This document shows positions 1-12,261 of a DNA stretch of 64,000 nucleotides, in pieces. The stretch comes from Lates calcarifer (taxonomy: Eukaryota > Chordata > Actinopteri > Centropomidae). The position numbers and the translations under genes were made by a program. Under the pieces are notes generated by a model. That model worked only from the letters and a program-made list of their open reading frames with translations. It was not told where the DNA came from and made no database searches. The stretch's first letter is position 1; every line of letters begins with the position of its first letter. The DNA lies in assembly GCF_001640805.2 (NCBI RefSeq), contig NC_066851.1, positions 7,052,712-7,116,711 of the forward strand. Direction: 5' to 3'.

Positions 1-549
1 TGTCTGTACTTTAACTGGTTACACTGGGAAACATAACTTTAACTTAACCGCAAAAACACACAGGAGACAAAGAGACTAGCTAATAAGAATTTAGCTTTTG
101 TGCCAATTAGAGTCTGGAGTTTCAGGTTATTTGAGGCTAAGAGGAGCAGTTGAGATGACTCAGAGGGTGATCTGAGTCATAGTTTTAATGTGATGAATGC
201 TGGCAGACTGAGAGATCTGACTGAGCCTTTATTTACACTTATCTGGATACGGTGGGTTGGTGACTTGGTTGAAGTGGTGTGAAATTTTTTAATCACATGT
301 GAAAAACAGACATTTCAGCTGTAAACAAAAGTGAAAACCAAGCTGTGGGTTAAGATGTGTTCATGTTGGTTTCATTGTTGTCTGAATAGCTCTAGCTTGG
401 GAATTGTTGGCACCCTTATTCCTGGTCAAGACAGAACTTAAGGCCCTTCCAAGGTGCAGGGTAGCTTTGTGGTTGACTTCACAGTTTTGTCCACATAGCT
501 AAAAAGCTACATGCTAAAAAGAAATGGCAAACTCTGACAAATATATTGT

Positions 550-636
550 ACACATATTAAAGTGGTATCAATCTTCTCATTTATCTCTTATCAAAAAAGA
601 GAATAAGCCTATTTCCAAAGGTATCAAACTATAACT
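550..636. mobile_element. Fold-back element, terminal-arm remnant
   Basis: The stretch tggtatcaatcttctcattt ... gaataagcctatttccaaag ... caaactata follows the right-terminal arm of the family seen in copies A, B and D. No other part is present. Confidence 0.45.
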
Positions 637-2569
637 CTCTTAGCTTCATGAACTACCTACTACCTCTAGCTGCCAGAGAATAAAGAAACGTGAAAAGGTC
701 TCGACTCTACAAAAAGTAGTTTGACCAAAAAGACAAATGAAAAATCTTGAGTCAAGGCCCAGTTACAAGCTTTTTCCAGAGCTCACCATCTTCATCGACT
801 GATTTTCTCAATGTTTTTGCTTTTAGGTTTGCTCAGTTATCATGGAGATTCCTCAGCTGTCATCATAATATAACAGGGATGATAACAGGGAAAATTGCAG
901 CTCCTTTTTTTTTTGTTCAAACACTGTGCTCAAAGGTCTAAAAATCATCAGCCAATTTGATAGCCCTTCAAAATGTGTGGTCAGATGTAATAATTTTTCT
1001 GCAATAATTTATACAAACTTGTATTTGCGTTTATGCAACTTTGTGGAATTTGTGAATGCTGTGGTTCTTGTTGCAATGGGGGTAAAATCAGTTGTTTACT
1101 GTTGATTTGACCATCCTGTATCACTTGCAAATGTTGTTTAATATACAGTTACAGTTGTAAGTTGCTGAAATCTTTCTGTCTGCAGCATCTTTCAGCTCGG
1201 TTGCACCACTCATATGCGCTTCAAAACACAATCACTGCATTTCATGTCAAGCTTTGGTTCGGAGACAGCGAGCCGAGAGACCAGGAGAGTGGCATTAATC
1301 AGGCACAGATGACCTGGCTTGCCTCATATGATAAATGCAGCCAAGACAGAAAAAAAAAAGAAAAAAGGGGGTTGACATTTGAAAGTCAGAAGTGAAGAGT
1401 GAAAATGGTTGGTACAAGTAGGGGAAGACTTAAAGGGTTAGATCAAAGCTAACAACCTTGCATTGAGGGTTGCTAGGTCTTCCTCTATCACCCGTTTTTC
1501 ATACTTCTGTCACTTCATCCCATCCTTCCCGATTTCCTATGTATTTTTCAGTCGGTTCAAAGAGACCATGGTGCAGTGCAGGAAAGGACATGACTTGAGG
1601 AAATGGGACAGTGGGCCAGGGGTGGAGAGATGTGTAGCTTATCAGCTGATCCCAGGGGTTGTACAGTTGGTGTGGAGGGAAAACGGGGATGCGGCAGGAC
1701 AGATATAGAACAAGGTTAAAGGAGGACATGTTGTGGATGCTCTCAGGCCGTTCTCTCCCCTCCTCCAATGTTTAACCTCATTTTTTCTCTCAGGTCTGTC
1801 AGGCCTCATTGCCACTAGAAGCTGAAACAAGGAGAGTGATTCAGACCCTCGACAGGAAACTTGTGAATTGTTGCCAAAGATATCAGTCTTCAGACAGGGT
1901 GTGGCCTTTTACTCTGCCTGCTTCCCGTCACACTGCAACTTAAAGTCACAAACCTCTCACCTGGATCCTTTACTGCTCACTCTGCTTCACAGTATATTCT
2001 ACTCAGTCTTACACCCTACCTGAGAGAAGTTGCTTTGAACATAGCTGAAAGACTAATGAAAGGAGAAAATAAATGTCACAGGTTTGTCTTGTTATTTTCT
2101 GCAGTGATTTTCATGCAGCATAAAGACTATTAATGAACCTGTGTTAAAGTTTAATTAATCTTTCATCTGATAACATCTGTGACCTTGAGCATGAGCTTAG
2201 AAGACAGTCATGTTCTGTATAAAACACAGGATAACAACTTATTCAGCAAACAACAGACACATTCAAGGTGTCCTGCTGTTCATGCATCCATCTTTTTTTT
2301 TTTCAGGATTCAAGTAGGAAATGTTATTTACTGGCAATTATTTTTTTTAATCATCAGGCTTGTATGATGATCATCATAAGCATAAAAACAAAGGAAAACC
2401 CAGTTAAAACTAACTAGTAGACAAATTTTGTAGACCTGACACGCCATTTGGGAAATAGCTGCAACTGTGAATAAATCTACATCTCTTGATTTGCTTTGTA
2501 ATTTTTTTAGTCCTATTTCCTTTTAAAGTAGATATGGCTAACATGTTAGCAAACATTTGCCTTTTATAT

Positions 2570-3040
2570 ATCAATCAGACATGGAGCAACATTAGTGTTC
2601 AGAGATGTGTTGCTAGCCATCAAAAAGTAAGTCCAATATTCATTCTCCTTTAAGCTCCTTTTTGGTATCCACCAAGTCCTGAGGGAAATCTGTAGCTCTT
2701 TAGCTGCTAAATGCTGCGCTATGTTCAAAATTTTCTCCATGTACTGTTTGGCACTGAGCAGGTGTTTTTTTTTTCTATGGGTTCATCAGGGCTTGTCCAC
2801 TAAAAACAGCTACCAGCTCCGGGTGGAAACAGGCTTGATGAGCTGTGAGAGTGAATCAAAACATTAAAGCTGCAGACTGAAAACCAAAACAATGAGCTGA
2901 AAAACATGTAGAACAGAGGGGAACTGCAGAGTCAGATGATATGTCCATGTGGGTTTGTGACCACAAGTGACCCCTGTCACATTACACATAGTCATTTAAT
3001 CCATTATTCATATGTAATTATTGATTAGTGCAGCTTTAAG
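2570..3040. repeat. Dispersed fish repeat, family 2, copy 1
   Basis: It shares ordered blocks with 62760-63160: ccaatattcat near the start, a ctctttagctgctaaatgct-type block, gtgaatcaaaacattaaagc, ccaaaacaatgagctgaaa, acattacacatagtcattta, atccattattcatatgtaa, and tgcagctttaa at the end. The order and spacing are kept, so this is one family. No frame or inverted ends were found. It is common in percomorph sequence as I remember it. Confidence 0.65.
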
Positions 3041-6000
3041 AAGACAGACTTGGTAATTTGGGTGTTTGAGACTGAATAAGGCATCCCCTGAAATGGGGCT
3101 CAGCTTAGTGAAAAAAAACCTGAAAGGTTATTATCTAATGTTCAGTTTTTGGAAGTAAACACTTAAGCGTGGTCGTCATGGTAAAACCCCTAAATCATTT
3201 TATAACATACCAGAGCAATGAAAACTCACCATGAAGTTTAATCAAAGTAAAGCAATTCTGTTGATCTAGAAATCTACAAATTCAGGTGTCAAAGCCAATA
3301 AAATGCATCTCTTTCATCTCCAGTCACAATTTATGGGCAACTTTGTCTTGGTACCATGAAATATTTACTGGTGGGGAAAGGGAGTGTGCTTCACAGTCAA
3401 GGATTGAGGACATCCTACACATTGCAAATGTTTATCAAATACCAACAGCCTCTTTCTGCACGGAAAATACAAGCGCATTATGCTGGCGGGAGAGACCCAG
3501 AAACATCAACAACAGCCAGAGAACTGTGGTTGTTATGTAAGCTGAATCAAATTGATCCTATGGGGATCGACTTGTTGGGCTTCAGTTGCAGTGACATGGG
3601 TGAAAATTCAGGCATAATAATGTCTAAGTGCTTGCAGAGGGCAAATCATTGCTGCAGTGCTTGTTATTTAATGTGACTGTGCACTCTGATTGCATGTACC
3701 AAAACCTCTTTGATATCATTAGAGATCTCTGTAATAATGCCTGTGATCTTTAGTTCCAGTCATTTGGCTTGTAATTATAATAACAGGTTAGTTGTCACTT
3801 GTTTTAACACATCATCAAAGCAGTCATCAACAAAGCAGCTTGTTCCAAACAGTCCACAACATTTTTACATACCATGTCCTCAAAATACTGAGGCAACTGA
3901 CAGACCTGAATCCAAGTAAATACGAATAAAGATCCAAAAGTCACAGACTCTACTATTATCATCAAAGCAAGTAATGTATTATTATGTATAGTTGAGATCC
4001 TTTTGTCATGATTTATGATGTAAATATATCATTTATAGGCCGCTGAATACATTTTTACTACCACTGAATCAATTGCCAAACTTAATGTAATGACCTGGCC
4101 ACCTTTAGATTCTACTTTTCCTGATGGTCCTATGCTTTATTGTTACTGCAATATTAACATGCGCAATACGCATATCACAGTTCATATCGCAAAGACTGCT
4201 TGAACTGTTTAAATGGTATATTTCCATGTGCTCTGCATTCACGCTCTACTTGTCAATATGTTTGGCCAATCAGATGGAGCCGTTCTGCTGTAGACACCCG
4301 CCCCCTGTGTAGATGCTATAAACTGAGGTAGAAGCCCATGGAGAGTTAAGTAGTGAGCAGATTACGCTTGACTTTTTTCAGTCAACGTGTCTGTTCATAT
4401 TGAGGAATTCCAGCCATATGGAACAACTACTGGACATAAGTGTTAAACAGCCATATAACAGCCTACATTTAGACAACAATAAAGCATAAATGTTATGATC
4501 CAACAAATGTAATTTATTTAAAATAGTCAGCACAACTGAACTCCCCCAGGAATGTCTGCTTGGACATGTCAGAGTGGTCCTAAATGTTTATATGCAAGTT
4601 GAGCCAAGTCACATGGTCACACTGAGTGAAACAGCGAAGGTAAAACCAAACGTTTGCATGATATATTATGTATATAAACGGATAACTCTCTTATTTTTTA
4701 ACTTGGTAATGTTTTTGGGTGTTAATAACTCATAGGGACAAGCATCTTTGGAACTGGTGCAGTACTGATCAACTGTGAACCCAGACACCATCAATAGCTG
4801 CTGCAACGAAAACGGTGCACTTGTCTGCATCAGAGTAAGTCCAAAATAAGTTATCCTTTCAGTTGTCAATATATTTTATACATCATACAACAGACTATTA
4901 ATGTGTCAGATTTTCCACCAGACAGTTTGGCCAGTAAATGTTTTCACCTGCTGATCAATAATGCATGCTACCGGCCAAAACCTGGCATATATTGGCTAAC
5001 GTGTAGTGAGGTGTCACAGCAAAATGCTCACACAGTGTAGGAATGGCATGTTATCTTTTCTGATGTGTACATCATTCAGGAGATCTGCTATTGTAGCTAC
5101 AATCACTATGCTGGGCTGGCTAAACATACTGTCTGCTGACAAAGGTAGGCAAGCAAAAAGTGCATAATAATTATTCTCATAAGCATTTGTTTATTGTTGA
5201 GATTCTCCACTCCTCAAGGGTCAGATGACAGAGTGTTGCGTAGGCTTTGACCCCCATGAGAACAGCGCCTCACAAGTTGTGTGTGAAGAGCAGAGAGCAG
5301 CAAAAGAACAATTTTCTTCATTAAAAGTGCACATTTTTTATTGTTATTTGCCAAATTAAAAGTAATGTTCCTGGGCCAGTGGTTACAGTGGTGGGGCCAG
5401 TGATCTTGAAAGGATGTAACTTAAAGTCATCCCCTGTAATGCTTTTCATTTTTTCAGTGTCAGCAAAGAATACTCACTGTTAAATTCAAAGCAGAAAGAC
5501 ACCAACACTGTATACTGAAGTATTTGTTAATTCATATCGTTACTGCAATATTCAACAGTGATCTCACATATGGCATGCTTTCCTAATATCATGCAGCGCT
5601 AGTTAAAAGCATTAGTCAACTTATCAATTAGCTGAAACAAAACTAGACATATGATGTCACCATGGGCACTCAAACTATGATAGGCATTTTTGTCATGTTC
5701 TGAGATTTAATAATAAATAACATCAAATTACCGAAAGAACAATCTATAGATTCATCATTGATTGTACCTCTACTCAGATTATTATTTACTAAACTTTGCT
5801 AATAACACATTACTGAATTCAAATGCAGTACTGCTAATATCCTATAATAATCAATGCCCCCAGATGACCACTAGTGACAGAAAACAGAGTGAATAGTCAT
5901 AATATAAATCATCTATCTATCTCTTATGTAGTAGTTGTACATCAAACAGCAGATACAAATTCCCCTGCTAATATGAAAACCTGAATGGGGAATGAAAAAA

Positions 6001-6263
6001 GGAAATTCTGTCTCTGAGGTGGAAGACAGCAGAACAGGGAAAAAAAGAAAAAAGAAAAATCTGACAATATGTTTGAGGCAGCGAGAGACGGAGGTGAGCC
6101 GGGTGGAGGAGGGGTGGGACCTCCGAGGCTTTGGAGCCAATTTGAGGACCTTGTGATGCAAAACCAGTCCTCAGCAACAGACAGTTCCCATGGCAACGGT
6201 GAGCTGCCAAAGTTCCTTGTTGACAAATGACAGCTCCCCTCTCCTCAGCACTCGCCTGGCGAT

Positions 6264-6477
6264 GTCTCTCTCTCTCTCTCTCTGTGCATATGTGTGTGTT
6301 TGTGTGTGTGTGTGTGTTGGGGGGGGGGTTATTTGGCAAGTCCCCATCTTTGCCTTAGGTACAGGGGGAAGAAGGAGTGAAAGGACAGGGACAAACAGAG
6401 AGAGAAAGCATTGTTTTTTGTATGCACACATGCATACAGTATCTGCGCCGCACACACACACACACACACACACACAC
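6264..6477. repeat. Compound CT/TG and CA microsatellites in inverted arrangement
   Basis: (CT)n at 6264-6284, (TG)n at 6290-6318 with a G9 run just after it, then (CA)n at 6451-6477. The TG and CA tracts are complementary on the same strand across about 130 bp. Confidence 0.95.
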
Positions 6478-6767
6478 CACAGTAGTTGCTTTAATATCTT
6501 ACATGCCCTTACTGGCTACTGAATAATAAGCTACACTTGGTGCTCTTAATGATGTACTTTTATAACTGTTCATTTTGTACTGCTGTATGGTACATGTTTA
6601 TGCACTACTTAATTATGATAGGTACTGGTAATTATGTACCATTGTGTACATGAGCACAGTGATTGCCAAGTCCAGGCACTTGTGCCTCAGAGGGTACTTC
6701 TGCAGTTTCCAGGGGGTGGAGACACTGTTGAATTACTCAACTAATTTGAAGAAGTTGTGAAAAAACA

Positions 6768-6792
6768 AAAACAACAACAACAACAACAACAA
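6768..6792. repeat. (AAC)n microsatellite
   Basis: About eight uninterrupted AAC units, 80 bp upstream of the solo LTR. Confidence 0.85.
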
Positions 6793-6873
6793 CCACACAT
6801 TCAAAGTAAATTGTACACCTGAACACCTGGCGTTGCAATTGAGAGTGCGGTGTGAAAAGGAGCAAGTGTGTAT

Positions 6874-7420
6874 TGTTACGGTGCTAAGCTAACCTAGGCC
6901 CGACGACATAACTAATCCGTCTTAGGCTAGCCCAACATGTAACAAAGGCCCGTCTGTCCTTGCGTGTTGTACAGACGTGAACGTGTTGGCCTGTTCTTAC
7001 CTGGGAGAGTGTGTGACTTTCCTACCTGGAGGGGGTTGTGTGTTTGGACTCACCCGGTGCGGCGGTTTGTGCTCCTCAGGGACGGCGGAATCGACCCGAC
7101 GGTACCTTCCGACGTCCGTCCTGGTTCCAGTGACCAGCCAGTTCTCTAATCCAGGTGGCTCAGTTTAATTTGAGCGTGACTTAATGAAAAGTGGTGGGGT
7201 GAGCTGAATGTCCGTTTTCAGTCCCTTTTCCCTCTTGTGCCCTGGCGTCCGCTTCTTCCCGGTGGCGTCTTGCCAACCACACTTTCTCCCTCACCTGCCG
7301 CCAATCTGGGTTGATGAGCCCCAAAACACCACGCCCCCCCGCTCACGTGTGTATCAGTAGGTCACTACCACTTAACCCAAACCACACCTGCAGACCCCAG
7401 AGAAAGACTGAATCATAACA
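6874..7420. mobile_element. Solo LTR of a retroelement with 4-bp target duplication
   Basis: The 547-bp block begins TGTTACGG and ends CATAACA, a TG...CA pair inside the short inverted repeat TGTTA/TAACA. It is flanked on both sides by GTAT (6870-6873 and 7421-7424), as expected for integrase-made insertions. Its GC content is clearly higher than that of the flanking DNA. No internal retroviral frames, primer-binding site or second LTR is present, so this is a solo LTR left by recombination. Orientation and family (Gypsy or retrovirus-like) are not determined. Confidence 0.72.
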
Positions 7421-8032
7421 GTATACATCCATCCAAAAAACAGTTACATTAAAAATCTAAATTGTATAAAATTGCTAGGTTAATTTAATGAATGCTTAAC
7501 TTAATTAATTTAATGTAATAATAGTTGAAATGATTAGCTAAAAGTATTGGATAAATGTTTAGAAAAAGATAGGTAAAAGGAATGAATAAAATGTGAAATA
7601 GCTAAAACTTGAAATAGCTAAAAAAAAAATGGATAAATGGCAAAAGAGTTGAAAGGAATGGTAAAAATCGTTAGCTAATAGTGTAATTCAAATGGGTCAA
7701 TGTAATGGCTAGATATTTTGGAAAGGTTGGCTAAAAGGATATAAAAATGTTTGTGTGATCATGTATGCTGCTTTTGCAATTGTGTATCTGTTAAAAGGTC
7801 AGTCCAGTAATAGTAAGAGTAATGAGATGAGAGATAGTGATACTGAGGGATCTGAAGCAGAAAGCAGAGAAGGATGGGGGCAGGCTGAACGGCAGGATAC
7901 ACACACCCCTGCGGTAGAGGTGTCGTGAAAAGATGATCTTCCATCCTCACCTCGCAACAGAGCTGTCAAGATGTTCAGACCTGTGATTTAACCTCCCCAC
8001 TTCACACTGTTACATCCTACCAATGCAGAGGC

Positions 8033-8062
8033 ACACACACACACACATACACACACACACAC
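8033..8062. repeat. (CA)n microsatellite, one interruption
   Basis: CA units broken once by a TA. Confidence 0.9.
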
Positions 8063-9443
8063 CCTACAGTATGTACTACAATGGCTTAACTGCTTTCAAG
8101 CAATCCAGAGCAATGTCACACAAAACCTGTGCAGTATTAGAAATAATCCAGTAATTAGGGCACACATAGTGCAGCGCTATTACTGGATCAAAAGAACACT
8201 TAACTTAAAGCCCAGTAATACCAGTGGATGACAGTACTGTGTAAACACTGACTGCATTATGCTCGTAGATAGAATATGGAAGAATATATTTTCAAATTGT
8301 CTCTAACTTATCTCTAGGTTGTGTGGGACACAGGTAGAAGGGTCTGTTTTATGTTACAACAAATAAGAATATTGCAGGGACAATAGATATGACGGGGAGT
8401 GCAGGGAGGAGTGTGGAGGTGACTGCTCGGAGCGTAATGTCAAAAAGATTAACAAGAATCGAGCAGCAAAGTGACACCTGAGAGACATTTGGCGAGTGCA
8501 ATAAGCTGCAGTGCCGCACTCCACTGAACAGCAGACAGGATGGGAGGCAAGACAATAAAGAGGAATTCACACACCAACATTAACACACGCGCATCTCATT
8601 GTATTGTATTTGAAGGCTGCAAGAATCACCACGGTTGAAACGAGAAGGAATAAAAGAGGAGGCAGTATTTTTTCAACATTTCTTTTACTGATCTTTACAC
8701 TTGTCACAGAACATCACATAAAATTATCAGAGCAGACTTGCTCCTTTGTTGTTTTCAATAACAGACAATGCAGTTTTACATGTTCTTGTCTCAGAAACAA
8801 ATATTGCTTTGTCAAATTTCTTTCATGTTAAAAATACCACCAATAATAACAGGATTTAGAGAATTACAATTAAATAGGCTGGTACTCGACTTGTCTTGTT
8901 GTAGATGTGTCACTGATGCCATTGAGGATGCAAACTGTCAGTTTTGTACATCAGGAAAAAGATAGGACGAGGCAGGAATAACTCCACCTTGCAAACCAAC
9001 TGAGACCACAAAAAAAATATTTTTTAAAAATTCACTATTGATAGATACAGCTTTCCATTTCTTTAACAACTTTGGTTTGGGTTTGTCATCAGTGTGAGGA
9101 CCCTAAACTTCAGAAATGCCACACAAGAGACACACCAACAAACAAGAAACCACTGATCATGCCATCCCATGGCAGAAAGGCTCATTTTCATATATTGGAA
9201 CTGGTTTGGTATTCTATCAGTCCTGTCCTTCATATCTGTTTGTCTGTCAGCTCCTCTCGGGTCTATTTTATATTAAAATGACATACAGTATACACTCACC
9301 AATTTATACCCAAACAGGCTGACAATGTTCTACAACCAATGTGATTTCACTCCACCAAGCTCGATTCTAGATGCTTCAAAGGCCAGGAACTTCAGGCAAC
9401 ACACAGGTGTGAATCTACAAAGGCAGAGCATACTGTGATAATT

Positions 9444-10006
9444 AAAGGAATAGTTCAGCATTTTGGTAAATATTCTTATGTGCTCTCTAACTAAGAGTTA
9501 GATGAGAAGATTGATATATCTGTCATGGCTGTACAGTAAATATGAAGCTGGAGCCCAGATTAGCTTGCCTAAAAACTGCATACAGGGGTAAACAGCCCGC
9601 CTGCTCCATCCAACGGTGGCAAAATCCGCCTACCAACACCTCTAAGCTCACTAATTAACATGGCATATCTTGTTCGCTTAATCTGCACAACACCTGAAGT
9701 GTAAAAATGACATGCTTGGTTATGTGGGGGAGGTTATGTGGTAGACGATTTCTTGGCTAGGCCCAGTGGAAAATAAGGAAGTTATATAAAACCATATAAC
9801 TATATCCTGTTAATTAGAGAACTTTATAGGTTCTGGTAGGTGGATTTTGTTTCCTCAGGGCAAAACCAGGCTAGGTGTTTCACTGTTTCCAGTCTAGCTA
9901 ATCATCTGGCTCCAGCTTCATATTTACTGCACAGACATGACAGGAATATCAGTCCACTCACCAATCTCTTGGCAAGAAAGCAAATAAGCATATTTCCCAA
10001 AATGAG
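9444..10006. mobile_element. Fold-back (long-TIR) non-autonomous DNA element, copy A
   Basis: The left arm starts ggaatagttcagcattttgg and includes gttagatgagaagattgat and a cagtaaatatgaagctggag block. The right arm is its approximate reverse complement (gcttcatatttactgcacag ... ccaatctctt ... atttcccaaaatgag). The arms exceed 100 bp, the body is about 560 bp, and no transposase frame is present. The core caccTCTaagctcactaatt recurs in copy B. I know this family as a very common percomorph dispersed repeat but cannot give its database name. Confidence 0.78.
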
Positions 10007-11364
10007 TTCTTTTATGCATTTTGTTGATCATTATAAAAAAGTGAAGCTAATTCAGTTAAGCGTGTAATGAGTGAATGAAAGTTGGTTCAGTGTTTGTTGC
10101 TGGTTTATGAGACGTTTGTTTGTTTGAATATCCAAAACAACTGATTGTGGGGATAACAGCAAAACCGACATTGGTGTTTATGCATTTACAGTATCTAATG
10201 AAATTTTAATCTTTTAAATCAAAGTATGAGATCCCATTTGACATTTTTAGATTCGAATAAGTTTTGGTAATCACTCATCAACGGACAGACCGACCAGACT
10301 ATAACAAGCCTTTTCTGCTTGAATCAAACAAATGTGAATGAGGTTTTGAACAGACTCAAGGCTTTTTGAACTGTTCTTGAAGGTTGGCTTTCTGTTTGTG
10401 CATTGCCAAGACAGATAGTGCTAGAAATGCATGCATTTTGAACTAAAAACAAACAGAACACATTTGGGTGTGGAACTGTAGTTTGATTTATAACCTTAAC
10501 CTTTTAACGACATTTGAAAAAAAAAACAAAACCCTGCATTTAACTACATGCCCTGTTTTAGTCAAACGCAGTCATTTGGAATGCAAGATAGCTACTTAGT
10601 AACAAGAACAATTACATGAACACACAATATACATGTATCTATAAAAACACTAAGGCACTTGAAATTGTGATTTAACATTTCCAATGTTTATGATTGTTGT
10701 CTCTTAAAATAATTTGAGGAACACATGTTGTGCCACCGCCGCAGCACATTCGCTCGCCATTGCCTGAGACAGCGTCAAAAATCAACAGGCACACATAATG
10801 ATGTGTAACCCATGTTTAATAATAAAAAGAAACAGCTTAAAATCAAGTTTTAAAATGCTACATTGTATCTTGCAAACTCACGCACATACATACACACACA
10901 GAAGCACACACTCACATATCCACATCCCTTCATTTCGTAGGCTTGTTTAGGGTCCTGAAATGAGACCGTTGCACCAATATAAAGCCCCATTTGAGACCTT
11001 TAGTTTTGTGCTGTGGGGCTTGAAAATGGTCTTGGAGACAGTGCAATAGCAAGCTTCACTTCACCTTTGGGATTACACATCCCACCATATGTGACCTCAG
11101 CCTTCATAATTGCTTGAAAAATGTTTCCAGTGCCAAGAGAGGCCAAGAATCTTCTATTTTTCATCTGACTGTAACACTAGCAATAGAGTTGGATTGAGTT
11201 TGTCTGTGTGTAGAGTATATTAGACCATTAAAATAAAGTTGACTTGGCATTACAATAGAATAGGTAGCGCTCACCTTCATCTGAATAATCTTCAACTGAT
11301 GACAGTTGTCGTCATCATTAGATTTTCATTCTAACAGATGTAGAATGTAAGTAATTTCTCACGC

Positions 11365-12261
11365 TCATTGTCTATGAGCCCTGCGGTGCCAGAAGCTAAC
11401 CTTGTGGAGCTCTCTTTCTGAGGCCCACTGACAAGGTCTCACAACCTGCTCCTCTTCTTCCTCCTCCTCCTCCTCCTCCTCTTCCTCCTCTTCCTCCTCC
11501 TGCTCTGCCTCCTCTTCCTCTTCTACCCTATCTGTCATGCAGCTGTCCTCCTCTGTCCTTGGGTGTGTGTGACCCAGCAAGGTCCTAGTCCTACTTTTCT
11601 GGCTTGACTTGCCTTTAACAACATCAATAGAGGGCCCTGCTTGTCTTCTTTCATCATCTTCCTCCTCCTCCTCCTCCTCGTCCCTTTCTTCTTCTTCTTC
11701 ATTTTCCTCCTCCTCTTCAACATCTTCATCCTCATCATCACGCTCTTCCACGGCCACAGCCAGCCCTAACTTACTATGGCTAGCTAGCTGAAAAAATGAG
11801 GAGGAGTGCGGTGTAGAAGGGCAGGTAGACAGTGCTGCATCATACATGGAGAATGGGAGGTGGAGGTAGTGTCCTGCAGCAGCTGCCGCTGCGTAGATGC
11901 AACAGCATGTCTGGGCACAGTCCGGGCGAAGATCCCCCTGTCCTCCACGGACCATTCGGAAGCGCTTACGGAAGGGTGGTCCGGCTTGGGGCGCTAAGCA
12001 GATCCGGGTGGGTACAGCTCCATGGAGTGCCTGGTGGGTGGGGTTAGTGCCGGGTGGGAGGACGCACGGGCCAGTGGCGAATGCTGGGTTTGGTGGGAAG
12101 CACCAGTCAGTGCTCTGGAGCAGGATCTCAGCTCGCAGACGCCGAAGGAGGTTGTTAACAAGAACAGAGCGTCGGAGGAAGGCCTCGGGGTCGTCAATGA
12201 ACCTCATCTTCTCCAGGGAGAGACGCAGCACGTGGGCACGCTCCTCCAAAACTGGTGCAAC
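11365..12261 (-). CDS. sertad4: sertad4 last coding exon: SERTA domain and acidic tail
   Basis: The acceptor ctgtcccccag is followed by GTT; the exon is phase 0 and codes 298 residues plus stop. It carries the SERTA motif EERAHVLRLSLEKMRFIDDP / EAFLRRSVLVNNLLRRLRAE, which parallels human [20 protein letters not shown]. Next come WCFPPNPAF (human WCFPACSF), RKRFRM (human RKRPRM), a CCCIY segment with a six-Ala run, and GHYLHLPFS. The C-terminal half differs from human. It has two Glu/Asp runs coded by GAG/GAA repeats, separated by a Ser/Thr/basic stretch (KGKSSQKSRTRTLLGH), and ends FWHRRAHRQ. Confidence 0.95.
   Translation of the reverse strand, partial: VAPVLEERAHVLRLSLEKMRFIDDPEAFLRRSVLVNNLLRRLRAEILLQSTDWCFPPNPAFATGPCVLPPGTNPTHQALHGAVPTRICLAPQAGPPFRKRFRMVRGGQGDLRPDCAQTCCCIYAAAAAAGHYLHLPFSMYDAALSTCPSTPHSSSFFQLASHSKLGLAVAVEERDDEDEDVEEEEENEEEEERDEEEEEEEDDERRQAGPSIDVVKGKSSQKSRTRTLLGHTHPRTEEDSCMTDRVEEEEEAEQEEEEEEEEEEEEEEEEEQVVRPCQWASERELHKVSFWHRRAHRQ

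Larger units (their letters stand above)
1..11364. other. Intergenic DNA downstream of sertad4
   Basis: No coding exon could be supported on either strand. In human the gene after SERTAD4 is HHAT, and I looked for HHAT-like frames here without success. The stretch adjoining 11364 must contain the sertad4 3' UTR. A minus-strand ATTAAA at 10815-10820, about 545 nt after the stop, is one possible poly(A) signal. The rest holds the repeats listed separately. The segment 4010-5610 resembles fish dispersed repeats (tcgcaatattc / atatcatgcagcgctagt wording) but I could not define its ends. Confidence 0.5.

Noticed and set aside
5968..6473. Overlapping frames of 94-123 codons on both strands
   Set aside because: Generated by CT/TG/CA microsatellites; they read as His-Thr and Cys-Val dipeptide repeats.
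6964..7168. Two overlapping GC-rich open frames
   Set aside because: Lie wholly within the solo LTR and show no protein family features.
1..11300. Search for hhat exons, expected next to sertad4 by human gene order
   Set aside because: No frame resembles HHAT membrane-bound acyltransferase segments; the gene is probably further away.
11609..11791. Poly-Ser open frame on the plus strand
   Set aside because: Antisense shadow of the sertad4 Glu-coding GAG/GAA repeats.
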